A stretch of DNA of 62,029 nt from Micractinium sp. NFX-FRZ (lineage: Eukaryota; Chlorophyta; Trebouxiophyceae; Chlorellales; Chlorellaceae): the NCBI GenBank assembly GCA_029339195.1, contig JAPTJF010000383.1, positions 1 to 62,029 of the forward strand. Reading direction: 5' to 3'. Both the position numbers and the translations under genes were made by a program. The notes below the pieces were generated by a model. The model saw nothing but the letters and a program-made list of their open reading frames with translations. It was not told the DNA's origin and made no database searches. This document shows positions 32,931-43,555 of this stretch, in pieces. The stretch's first letter is position 1. Each line of letters opens with the position of its first letter.

Positions 32931-33946
32931 TTTATGCCACCATGTGCGAGGCGCGTCGATCCTGATGCCAGGAGACTGCGCTGGGGCGGGAGACGGGGGC
33001 CATGTGTCCTGTCGGGCGGGTGGGCGCCAAGCGGCAGCGTGCTGGCGAGCTGGGTGAGATGTGAAACCAGTCCTCCTCTACAGGTGTAGAATATTTGGCA
33101 TCTCGAGACAGGGAAGACACAGGGTGGTGGACACTATGCCAGCCTCTCAAGCCTTGCTGCTCAAGAGCGGCAGTCGCCTCCGAGCGGGCGGGAGTGCCGC
33201 TGTCTGTCCCCCAGCCAGCCGTCCACACAATAGCTGCTCTGTGTGCACACTCTGCGCCCCATCTGCCACCGACACAGCAGAAAGCCTGTGGTCATTGCGC
33301 CGTGCAGAAAAGCCCCAAGCGTGCAGCGGGTGTAAATGCTAGGGCGAGCAGAACAGTCCTGACGTTCTGCTCTCGGTGCTTTTGTTGAGTGCAAAGGGCA
33401 CGTGCATGTGGTTTCTGTCTGCCCTATTGTCGTACCGGCCCATTTGCTGCCCAATTATATCCCCAATTTGTGGTTCCCTAGAGCCCAGTAACAATGTAGA
33501 TTTGCACGTGTATGGGTTCATGGCCCCACCCACGAGTCGCCCTGCCTCTGGCCATCTCTGACCTTCCCTCTGCTCGCCTTCAGTAACACTTTACACCTGC
33601 CGCAAGCTTGGGTGATGCTCGGTGAGCGGTACTGTAGGATTTCGGGTTCCCACAGTGCCAGCATAACGTCTGTGCATGCCCTTGCATGCTCGGCCTGCGT
33701 CACCGAGCGGGAGAGCACGTGTCCATTGTGACCCTTGAAATCTTGAAGCAATGTGCACGTCTTACCTTACTAGTCCTGTAAGTTGTTGTTCAATAGTCAA
33801 GCATGCTTGGCTGTGCCAGATCCTGTGTTGTCAATGCGGATAGCGGGAAGCTGGTGGCAACGTGCGGGTGTGGCATGGGTGCTCATTGACCTGGTGCAGT
33901 ACGGCAGGGCGCAAGCGCTGCCCCTGTTTGCTGATGCGCGCTGCGC
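32931..33946. other. Upstream region of TFIIA gamma; possible gene remnants
   Basis: It should contain the TFIIA promoter. One plus-strand frame around 33255-33345 reads RRAEKPQACSGCKC then stop, recalling the first half of a MYND zinc finger, but it has no continuation. TGTAA occurs at 33331-33335 and 33777-33781. No full gene could be built. Confidence 0.35.
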
Positions 33947-34188
33947 TGGGTGCTGAAGGCTGACGAGTGGGGCCGCGTGCCGTTGCCCTGCCCAGGCCTG
34001 GGCCGTGCTCTGCCTGCTGTGCTGGCATGCTCAGAGGCGGATCGGGAGCTGGTTAGGCACCTGACCCGCCGCCGCCGCCGCCGGCTGCGCACCTTTGCAC
34101 GCTGCCTGGCGCGGGTGCAGCGGCGCCTGGGCCAGGGGCTGCCACCGGCCTTGGTGCGCAAGATGCTGGCCCTGAGCGTGGCAGAGTG
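33935..34188 (+). CDS. Possible 3' terminal exon of an unidentified gene
   Basis: An open frame from 33935 to TGA at 34186-34188 encodes CALRWVLKADEWGRVPLP, then a basic helix-rich end (LTRRRRRRLRTFARCLARVQ, LPPALVRKMLALSVAE). The pattern looks like a real protein C-terminus rather than random GC-rich sequence. I found no convincing upstream exon, so it may be a fragment of a longer (+) gene or a pseudogene. Confidence 0.35.
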
Positions 34189-34840
34189 AACTGAGCTGCT
34201 TGCGTTTGGTCCCATCCCCGCTCACGCCCGCCTCCCCCCTTCAAAATCTGCATTGCTCTGAAGCCTCCACCCTGCATGCGTATCAATTGCACCACAACTC
34301 GCTTGCATGCTATCTCACCAGGGCCCCAGCCCCACACACTGCTCGCCTCTCGCCCACTGTTGCCCACTGCAGTGCCCAACAGTTAAAAAATGTACCGCCC
34401 TCCCATAACCCCGGCACGCCTCTCATGGGCTCTTCCTCCCATCTGTCAACCAAGCGCATGTGACCTTCCCTCCAAACACGCTGCGCCGCTCACACACATT
34501 TCTACAAGCTGCTGGGTGGATGTATTTTAACTAACTTTTAACCCCTGCTGCGCCTCGACACCTCATGCTGCATGGCGCGCCAAGCACCCACCACCACGAC
34601 CCACCGCGATGTACGTCTAGCTTGCTTCCGCACTTTACAGGTCCTCGCAACAACTGCAGGAGCCTTCTGGCGTAATGCATTGACATGCATGTGCCAATAC
34701 TGGGATGGGGTGTGTGTCAGCAACGGGGCATGCTGTGGCGTGCAGTCACCGCCACCCACACATGGGCAGTCCAGGGCGCCCCTGGCACACGCGTGCACGC
34801 CTCCGTGCAACCTACGCGCTCTAACATATGTTCATCACAG

Positions 34841-37800
34841 ATGTCAGCAGGCCGCCGTGGGCCGGCTGCGACTGCTGGCTGTCCCCAGTGCCGCTTCGCA
34901 AGTGCGCACTCCGGGAGGGCCTGCCTTCAAAAGGTAGTAAGGGCGTCGAGTTGCTGTGAGCAACCCGATGGAGAGAAGGTGTCATCCGACTCAGGGTGCT
35001 GCGGCCTTCCCGCCGCTGCCGCCGCCGCCCCCGCCCAAGCCGTCGCTACCCTTACACTGATCACCTCTCCCTTCTTGCAGGTCCCTTGGCGGCCCCGTCG
35101 CTCGCGTGAAGCGGCGGCTGCTCCATGGCGCAGCCTGGCGTGCTCCCTAGTTGCAGGCATCATCCTACTGTGTGCCCATGCTTGGCATGCCACCCGCCAA
35201 TCGGGATCGCTGGTGAGCACCGCGGTGCACCGGGCATCAACAAGCGAGCTAGCCTGCTTGACTTAGTCACATCAGTAGTGCCTAGTATCCTGCTGGGGCA
35301 TCAAGCAGGCGCACAGGCAGGCAGCGCGCGCCCTGGTGCACGCAGTGCCAAGCCTGCCGCCTGCAGCGAGCCACACACTCCCACCCCGCCCCATGCCGCT
35401 CCACGACTGCAGGGCCTGTTGCCTGCCTTGCACACACGGCATGCCATGCCTGACGCCGACCGGCGGTACGCGTACCTTCTGGCCCTCTCCAGCCACAAAA
35501 CAGGTGAGCATGACATATGGCGCTGTAATGGGCTGCATGTATGGCCGCGCTGTTGGGTGATAGCAGGTCAGTTGTTGCTTGCTCTTCACGCCTCGCTAGC
35601 CCACCAGAGCCGCTCAGCTAGGCACAGGCGACAGGAAGCCCCCTCAGCTCCTCACCCTTTTAATACCTTCATCCGCCCCTGCTGATGCCCCACGCAGGCA
35701 CCCTGCAGCTGTTTTGCTTGGCCAATGCCATAGCGAAAGCCACGGGCGCCCCACTCGTGTGGCGGGTGCGGGCATCTCCTGTTGCCATGCTCGCTTGCTG
35801 AGACGCACGGCGTGCATGCACCGGGCAGCAGCCCATGCGTTCTCCTTTTATCAGCCGACCCAGTGTGTTAACCACTAATCCGCACACTGCACATCCCTGC
35901 ACCCACCAACTCTTTCTTGCCCCCGCTCATGCAGGGTGAAGGCATGGGCGCCAGCGACGTCGCCGCTGCCCTTGCCAGCCGCGCCTTTGCGTCGGCACTG
36001 CCCAAGCCCGCCCGGCCGCCCCTGATTGGCGTGGGCCACCCCCTGGCCCAGACTTGCTACCGCAGCAGCTTGTGGCGGACGCACGCTGGCGTGGCGTGCC
36101 CCGTGCCAGAGGTGAGCAAGCTGTTTTCGATAGGGTTGCAAACTACACCGTCAATGCATCTCAACACATGCCTCCCATAATAAGACCTTGTTTGTGAGGA
36201 GGGGGAGACAGTCAGGCTTGTTGGCAGGAAGAGGCGTTTCATGCGGCAGTCAAGGCAAGCACAAGTGCTGACGATGCCTGCACTGCCAACATGCTGCCCC
36301 CGTGCAGGTGCCCTGCACCGCCGACGGCTCACCCCACCTCTCCCTGGACGGCTGCTCCCTGCTCCTGCCTGCCACCCCGGCCGGGGCGCCCGGCCTAGCG
36401 CACTTCCACCGCAACCCCTGGGATGTGGTCACCTCAGCTTACTGGTACCACACCCAGTGGCCGCTGCCCAAGTTTGAGGCCTGGCTGAGGCAGCCGGTAA
36501 TGGGGGAGGGAGGCAGGGATGGAAGGGAGGGAGGCAGGGAGGCACCAAGAGCGCATGCAACTTGCGGGCCCTTGGGGGCTGCACAGCGTGCAGGGCGTGA
36601 GCATGGTCCCCTGCACTGGCACGACACTGGCATGGCGCGCCATGGCAGGGTGTGGCGCTGGCATGCGCTGACATGGCATGCCCTGCCCTGCATCCCCCTG
36701 CAGTCGGGCCGCGTCGTGAGCAGCATGCTCTCCGCCGGCGTGCCCCCCCGGGAGCTGGAGGCTCTGGGTGTGTCGGGCAACCTGCTCAGGCTGCCGTATG
36801 CTGCCCTGCTGCGCAACATGACGGAGGAGCGTGGGCTGCTGCTCCAGTTCTGGCAGTCGCTGCCAGGTGGGGCATGCGGCTGGCTGTGCCTGGCCGGGGG
36901 TGGGGAGGGAGTGTCCGTGGGTGGTGGGCGGGCGCATAGCCCGCAGTGCGGCATTGTACGACGCCTGCCCTGCAGCTGCCTGCACTGCGGCTTGGTGACC
37001 CCTACTCTGTGGCTTCACCCGGCATCGATGCCGCTCTGAAAGCGGGGGGGTGGCCTGCCAGATGCCCCCAGCGACTGTACCGCTGATGTCCCGCCCCACC
37101 CCCGCCCTGTGCATCTCGAGCAGAGCTGTATGCGGTGGCCCGGCAGCACCGCCTCCTCAAGCAGCTGCCCGGAGCGGTGTCCGTGCGCTTTGAGGATGCC
37201 CAGCGTGACCTGGGCGCCGCCGTGCTGCCCCTGCTGCGCACTTTCTACCCTCAGGTGCTGACCTGGCACCCCACGCCCGCTTGCCTAGATGCCAGCCCAG
37301 CAAGCGCCCATGTGTGCCAAGCTGCCACGCTGTGCACATCGCGGCATATGCCTCACTGTCTTGAAAGTGAGAAGAACTGCCTGCGCCTGGGCCCTCCCTG
37401 CCCTCACCAGCAGGATGTTGCCGCCATCCTGGCCAGGGCCAGAGACATGCGGTGCGACCCCGCCACCTGGACCGCTGCCGAGCTGGGCAGCAGCGACCAC
37501 GTGACCGCCGCCAAGCGGTCACCCGACAGCAGGGAGCGGCTGCAGCGGGTGCTGTGGGCGCACCCGCCTGCTCGACACCACCTGTGCAGGCTGTCGGCGG
37601 CGCTGGACTATGAAGCACCCTTCCCCTGTCCCCCAGCAGCAGAAGCTGGAACAGAAGCCGGTACCGGTGCAGCTCAGGAGGGGCAAGCAGTGGAGGCATC
37701 CCTGCCATCTGCCCAACTGCCCGCTGGCGCTGAGGCTGAGGCAGGCTTAGTGGAGCGCCGGTGTGCAGATGGGCACAACAGCGTGCTAGCAGCGGGCCTG

Positions 37801-39936
37801 GGCAGTGGCCTTGCCCCGCCAGTCATGCAGAGCCAGGGCTGCGACCTTGAGGAGGTGCGCCGGGGCAGCAAGGGAAGCGGGGGCACACTGGCCGTTGGGC
37901 ACGGCGGCGTGAGTGCATGGGTGATGCAGTGGTGTGCATGCATGGGTGGTGTGCTGGCCACATGGCGGCTGAAATGCAGGCCGGCTTGGGATGTCAATGT
38001 GGGTGCATGAACCTCCACACTGCCGCCTCCCTTCCGCCTCCCCTCCCCTTTGTCATGTGCAGTGCCCCGCTGACTTCCTCAGCTCCACTGTCGCCTACCT
38101 GAGAGCCACGCCGCGCTTCAAGTCGCTGCTGCAGGTGGGCTAGGGGTGCGGGGGTGTCAAGAGGGCGGCAGCACAGCACTAGTCGCATCTGCCACCGCGC
38201 TTCTCGAGGTGCACACACATGCAAGCACCCGCTGATGCATGCATGCACATTGGCCCTCGCCCCCCTTGCCGCCAGATGACCCCCTGCGACCTGTGGAGCG
38301 CCATCAAGGGGCGCACGCTGTGGCTGGCGGGAGACAGCCAGACGCAGCGCTTCTACCGCACGCTGCGCTGCTTCCTGGGCGGGCTCCTGGAGCCGGGGGG
38401 GCACCCGGGGTGGGATACCTCCCTCACCAGCAACACATCCGAGCAAGAGGTAGGGTGGGTACATTGAGCATGGGTGTTTGGGTGGGGTGGGGTGGGTCGG
38501 GCAGGAGGTAGGGTGGATGCAGGGAGGTGGGCAGGCAGGCGGGCCTGCACTGTGCAGGCGGGAGGGTGGTGCGGAAGGGTGGGAGAGGGGCAGGCGGGCA
38601 AGCACACAATGACATGAGCGCATGAGCAGTACAGCACGCAGACTGTGGCCTTGTCTAACACACACACACACACACACACAACCCGCCCGCCTGCTGCAGC
38701 GGCTGCGCGCCGCCCTGCTGCGTGGCTTTGAGCACCGGTTCCTGCAAGCGCCTCAGCTGCCCGTGTGCACGCGCCTGGTTGGCGGCACACGCATCTGCCA
38801 CGCTCGTGTCAACACCGGCGACCACATGCTGCACTACCTCAAGCATCTGCACCTGCTCAACGTCAGTCGCGCAGACGTGTGGGAGATGAACGTGGGGCAG
38901 TGGTGAGGCGCGGGTGTTGATGGCTCTGCTAGGAAGGGTGGGTGGGTGGGCTGCGACAGGCACATGCGGCAGATTGAGCAGGCGTGCCGGGGCAAGCAGG
39001 CGAGCGGGCAGCACCAGGCGCAGGCTGGGACCAACGCCGTGCCCAACCTGCTGCACACGCTCTCCTAATATGCTGGACCCTTTGCCCATGCAGGCACCAC
39101 GACAGGGAGGGCCCTGGGGCATACCGCCACGTGGTGGCTGCCCTGACCGGCTACATCTCTCAGCGCCCCCGCCACACGCTCCCCCGCCTCATCTGGCGCC
39201 AAACCTCGCCCCAGCACTTTGCCGCCCCCCACGGCGAGTTCCCTAGGAACGGCCGCCAGCTGGTGGGCCCGCTGTTTCAGGGGTGCCCGCCCATTCAGGC
39301 AAGCGGTGGGGTGGGGAGGGGGCAGAGGGTGCGCATGCTGGGCGGGTGCTGTGGTTGGCCACTTGAGTTTGGGCCATGATGTGCATGCTGAGCAGGTGGG
39401 GCAGCTGGTCCACATGCTGAGCAGGTGCTGTGGTTGGGCAACATGCGCTGGGCCGCCCAAATGCTTAGCAAAGCAAAGGCCCCTCCAGCAGCTGAACATG
39501 GTGTGGCTGTTGTCAACTCATGCAGGGGGTGGAGCTTCGGCAGGATGGCCAGCTGGATGGCACAGACGCAGTCACCCTGCAAGGCGGCTGGCGCAACGAC
39601 ATTGCCACGCCCCTGATGGAGGAAGCAGGCATCCCGGTGCACGAAATCTGGAACGACTCGATCCCCCTGCATGCCGGGCACACCAGGGTGGAGTGCAGCC
39701 ACTTCTGCGCGCCGGGGGCGTACAACATATGGGCCTGGTCGCTGTGGCGGCTGCTCCACCGGCTGGAGGGACAAGTCGCTGTGGCGGCAGCCGCCCGCGA
39801 CGACGACAAGCTGCGGTTGCTTGCAGCCGAGGTTGCAGTTGCGGTTGGCAACACGTCAAAAGTACAGGCCCCGTCCCACTCCCCACCGCCACCTCTCCTT
39901 GGCCCCGTCTCCCATCTGACAGGCAAACACATGTAA
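34841..39936 (+). CDS. Membrane-anchored sulfotransferase / PC-esterase (TBL-like) fusion
   Basis: An 867-aa predicted Golgi enzyme with two domains. Fourteen exons: 34841-34933, 35081-35212, 35413-35503, 35698-35765, 35935-36111, 36308-36496, 36704-36866, 37124-37254, 37414-37908, 38063-38134, 38276-38449, 38700-38902, 39094-39298, 39526-39936. One membrane anchor at about residues 49-66. Sulfotransferase domain: ALSSHKTGT (about 99-107) resembles the 5' PAPS loop, and HFHRNPWDVVTSAYWYH (220-236; RNP...S) the 3' phosphate site. C-terminal PC-esterase/trichome-birefringence-like domain: LWLAGDSQTQRFY with the GDS serine at 558, WRQTSPQHF, and VECSHFCAPGAYNIW, where the usual DxxH is ExxH (E787, H790). 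Intron 13 has a GC donor (CAG|GCAAGC) required by phase. Introns 1 (147 nt) and 8 (159 nt) are open and in frame, so retention would not break the protein. Confidence 0.87.
38659..38682 (+). repeat. (CA)n microsatellite before exon 12
   Basis: A run of about eleven CA units in intron 11 of the sulfotransferase-esterase gene. Confidence 0.95.
39319..39450 (+). repeat. Internal tandem duplication in intron 13
   Basis: GCATGCTGGGCGGGTGCTGT (about 39332), GCATGCTGAGCAGGTGGGGC (39383) and ACATGCTGAGCAGGTGCTGT (39413) are related units in the intron that follows the GC donor. Confidence 0.8.
39932..39936 (+). terminator. TGTAA overlapping the stop codon of the sulfotransferase-esterase gene
   Basis: The last codons are CAC ATG TAA, so TGTAA overlaps Met and stop. 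I saw no other TGTAA before the neighbouring convergent gene end. It could serve as the poly(A) signal with a very short 3'UTR. Confidence 0.3.
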
Positions 39937-40417
39937 AATGACCCTCGCAGGCCAAACACGCGGAGGCCCCGCCGCTTTGCACACCTCCCACGCCGCTGCT
40001 CAGCGGCTGATTTGATCAATGACTGCTGGGTGGTGTCAGTTCAACGCCTGCTGGACAGTGTATGTTTCACGCCTGCTGAGTGGGTGCGTAACACGAGGGA
40101 TGCCTAGGGTGCCAGCGGGCGGCAGTGGCACACAAACCGCCGCCCGCCGCGCTGCTGCTGCTGCGGCCAGAACCCCGCGCCCCGCTCAGCCGACGGGCGG
40201 GCGCGCCGTGGTGAGAGCTGGCGCGCCGCACCGCCCGGCGGGGCGCGCTCCAGAAGCCTCTCAGGATGGGGTGACTGAGGGGCGCAAGGAGCTCCAATTC
40301 TTCAGAGGGGGGGCTCTCGGAGCATCATGCCTGCCTGCTCCATGTGTTCCAAGCTGCTTCAGAGGGTCAGGGGCCCCTCCCTCAAAAGGGGGTGCCTGCT
40401 GTGCCTGCTGAGGTCGC
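39937..40417. other. Convergent intergenic region, no gene seen
   Basis: It lies between the 3' ends of the sulfotransferase-esterase (+) and eL6 (-) genes. No supported exon or RNA gene. Confidence 0.5.
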
Positions 40418-43400
40418 TCAGAACTTCATGAGGTGCGGCCGGTCGCCAGAGCGCAGCGTGAAGCGGGTGGACAGGTAGCCCTTGAGGTCGTCGCTGCAGG
40501 GGGGTGGGGGAGAAACAAGGAGGGGGAGGGAGGGGGAGGTGAGGGAAGGCGGAGGTGGAGAAGGGGAGGGTGCGAGGCAGGCCACGGAAGGCAGGCGGGC
40601 GGGACAGCGCCCAGCAGCGCCCGCCTCGGCTCCGCTCAGCTGCACCGGCTGCGCAGCGGACGCTGCCCCCTGCCTCCCCATTGCCCACGCTGGGCCAGCC
40701 AAGGCAAGCTGGCAAAACAGGCAAGAGTCGTTCCGAATTCACCCCTGCCACGCTTGCACACAGCGCAAGATCATAATTTCCAAAAAAAACGTCTCGAGTT
40801 GTTCACAACTACCGCAACAGCTGTTCCTGATGCCACCCCTAGCCGCCGATGCCGCCCACTGACTTGACCTCAGCTTGCCCAGCATGCAGAAGTCTAGATT
40901 TCATTTTTTTTTCTGTGTTTTTTTTTTTTTTTTTTTTGAAAATGCGCACTCCACCACCCACTGACCTCAGCTTGCCCAGCAGCGCCGCGTCCACCGCCTT
41001 CTGGTTGGCCACATACTCGGCGGGCAGGGGGGTCTTCTCGGTCTTCTCCTGGAAGAAGCCCTCCTCGCTCTGCAATGAACAACAATGGGGGAGAAGGGCA
41101 GGGGCAGGGAGAGTGTGTGAGCAATGGGTGGGGTGGGCGCGGCAACAGAGTGAGTGGGCGGCGCCTTCACAGCGTGCTCTAGGCACACAGGCCAGCGCGT
41201 ATTCCTGGCACAAAGGGGGAGGCAGGTGCAGGGTGCGGTTGACATGGCTCCGCACAACTGAGTGAGTGGGCGAGGCAGGCGGCGGACCGGCAGCGGACAC
41301 CTGCAGTGCTGCACAGCACACGGGGTTGCCGCCACAGCGCCCGCACGGTCCGCCAGCACCAGCTTCCTCCCAGCTTCCTCCCAGATCTTTGGGCTCCCCA
41401 CCTGCTTCCGCTGCTTCTTCTCGGCGCTCTTGAAGTAGGCGTCGTCAAACTTGGCGGTGTCCACGCCAGCCACGTCCACCTGTCACAGCAGGCACAGCAG
41501 GGCAGGGAAGGGTGAGCGCACGTGCACACACAAAGACAGGAGTGGGACACAGAAGGCTGTTGGTGCGCTGCGGGAGAGCCAGCGGCGGTGCCCCACGGTG
41601 CTGCGGTCTGTTGCTGGCGGCAGCCAGCTCGTGCCGCCGGGCTGACCGGCCCGGCGCACGCCTGCTGGCACAATCTGGCTGGCAGTGCCGCGATGCTGCT
41701 GTGCTCAGCCAGCCCGACCAGCATGGGCGCCTGCTGGCTGCCCTGCCCAAGCTGACTGCTGCCCGACATGCCCAGCCGCGCCATGCTCCGGCCCGCTTTG
41801 GCGATCGTGGTAGCTGGCTGCCTGCCTGCTTCCCCCCTTGGGCAGGACATCAATCAGTCTGCACTCCCGGCTGCCAGCAGTCCGATCCAGACAGGTTTGC
41901 TGGACAGCAGGCCCTGCAGTGTGCAGCATGCCGCCGGCTGCGGAGGCTGCCCATCGCCGTGCCCACCTGTCACTCTGCAGCACACAGAACTGCTGCGCCC
42001 CACCCTGCATGTGCCGGCGCACGGCATTGCCCCAAAGCACCCGCAGCACACGCAGCACACACACGTGCAGCGCAGCACACCTTGGTGGAGGTGGCGATGA
42101 CGTAGGCCTGGTTCACGCGGCGCAGGGGGACGCCGTTGAGCTTGAAGGGGCCAGTGACGAGGAGCAGACCAGAGGGCAGCTGGCCCAGGGTCACCACGCG
42201 CTTGCCCTTGAAGCGCCCCGCCAGCAGGATGAGCACGGTGCCGGGGGTGATGCTGGCACGCAGCTTGGTGGGTCGGCGGATCACGCGGCGGGCCAGCGGC
42301 ACCGGCGCATCCTCTGCAGGCGGAGCGGGCGGGGAGCGAGCAGGCGGGCGGGCAGGGCAAGGGAGGAGGGGTTGAGCGAGGCAGGGTCGCCAGCGGGAGA
42401 GCTGTGGTGGGGGAGCGGGTGCGTGCGTGCGGAACCTGCTGCTGCTGCTGCTGCTGCTGCGAGCCGGGGCACGCCCGCCTGTGCATCGAAGCACCGGTTT
42501 GCCGGGCGATGCATAGCGCTGATCCAGGATTTGCATTCGGACGGCCTGCCGGTGTGCCATACGCAAATGAAGCCGCATCGCCAGCTCCCAGCCTGGCAGC
42601 TGATGGTGCCTCTGCCGCCACTGCTGCCGCCTCGCGCTCGGCTGCACCGTTCGCCTCAAACTCAGCTGCGACGTCAATCTCGTCCCCATACCGCTGCTGC
42701 TGCCGATCTCCAGGCTGCTCCAGCTGCAAATGCTGCTGCTGGGGCTGTCTTCATTTAGCTTCTCCACGCCTCCTCCACTGGCTGAGGCCTCGCTGCGGCG
42801 CCGCAGCCACAGCGGGCCAACGAGCGCTACACTCGCATCGCGCGCGCACACGTGCAGCCTGCTGCCGGTGGTGCTGCATCCGCGGGCCACATTGCCCCAA
42901 AACAAGCAAAGAACAACTGCATCATGCTCCACACGAGCGTGGCGCGCGCACCTGCGGCATAGAACTTGGTTGCCTTCTTGGAGGCGGCGGCGGGCGCCTT
43001 CTCCTGCTTGGCGTGGGTGGGGAACTTGCCGCCATTCTTCTTCTTGATCGCCCACAGGCCGCTGCACAGGGGCGGGGGCCAGGGCAAGCAGGCCAGTCGG
43101 CGCGTGCAAAACCAAACTGCAGGCTGTGCTCCCGCTGTGCTGCCGCCAAGCCTGCCGCCCGCCTGCCGCTGGCTGCCTGCGGCCGCACGACTCGACGCGA
43201 GCTGCTTGGCTTTCCGAGCAGCGGCAACTGCCCGGGGTGCACGTCTGCTATCGAGAGGCGCCGCCCAGCGCCACATTGGCATGGCCGCCGCTTGCCGCTG
43301 CTCGCTGGCAGCTCCCCAGGACTGGCGGCTGCGATGTCCTGTCGCCTGCAAGTGAGCTGCTCGCCAGGGAGCCCGCCCGCATGCTGCTGCCTCGCTGCAT

Positions 43401-43555
43401 GGCTTCGCTGCACGGGCTGGCGGCCTGGCTGGGGCACTCCATCCGTCTCTAGACTCCTCCTGACTTCAGGAAAGAGCAGGGACCCCCACTTACCGCCTGT
43501 GATAGGACTTGGAGCGGCCCTGCGCGGGGATGCTGCGAGCCACCTCCTTCACCAT
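40418..43555 (-). CDS. RPL6: 60S ribosomal protein eL6
   Basis: A 220-aa cytosolic large-subunit ribosomal protein eL6. Six exons: 43555-43494, 43061-42952, 42313-42081, 41479-41402, 41069-40966, 40493-40418. The N-terminus [20 protein letters not shown] and the Lys-rich ALYK-like segment ([14 protein letters not shown]) precede the conserved core: [50 protein letters not shown] and [12 protein letters not shown]. The end is [23 protein letters not shown]. Length and order are normal for the family. Intron 5 has an exon-edge copy and a long T tract (on the plus strand) near 40905-40937. Confidence 0.97.
40856..40982 (-). repeat. Copy of the eL6 exon 5 3' end and donor in intron 5
   Basis: Plus-strand CCTCAGCTTGCCCAGCA at 40868-40884 repeats 40965-40981, with CCCACTGAC before both (the copy has an extra TTGA). 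The segment is the last bases of exon 5 plus the AG|GTCAGTGGG donor. Confidence 0.9.
40905..40937. repeat. Poly(T) tract
   Basis: T-rich run interrupted by CTGTG, in intron 5 of eL6, between the exon 5 donor and its copy. On the coding strand it is an A tract. Confidence 0.95.
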
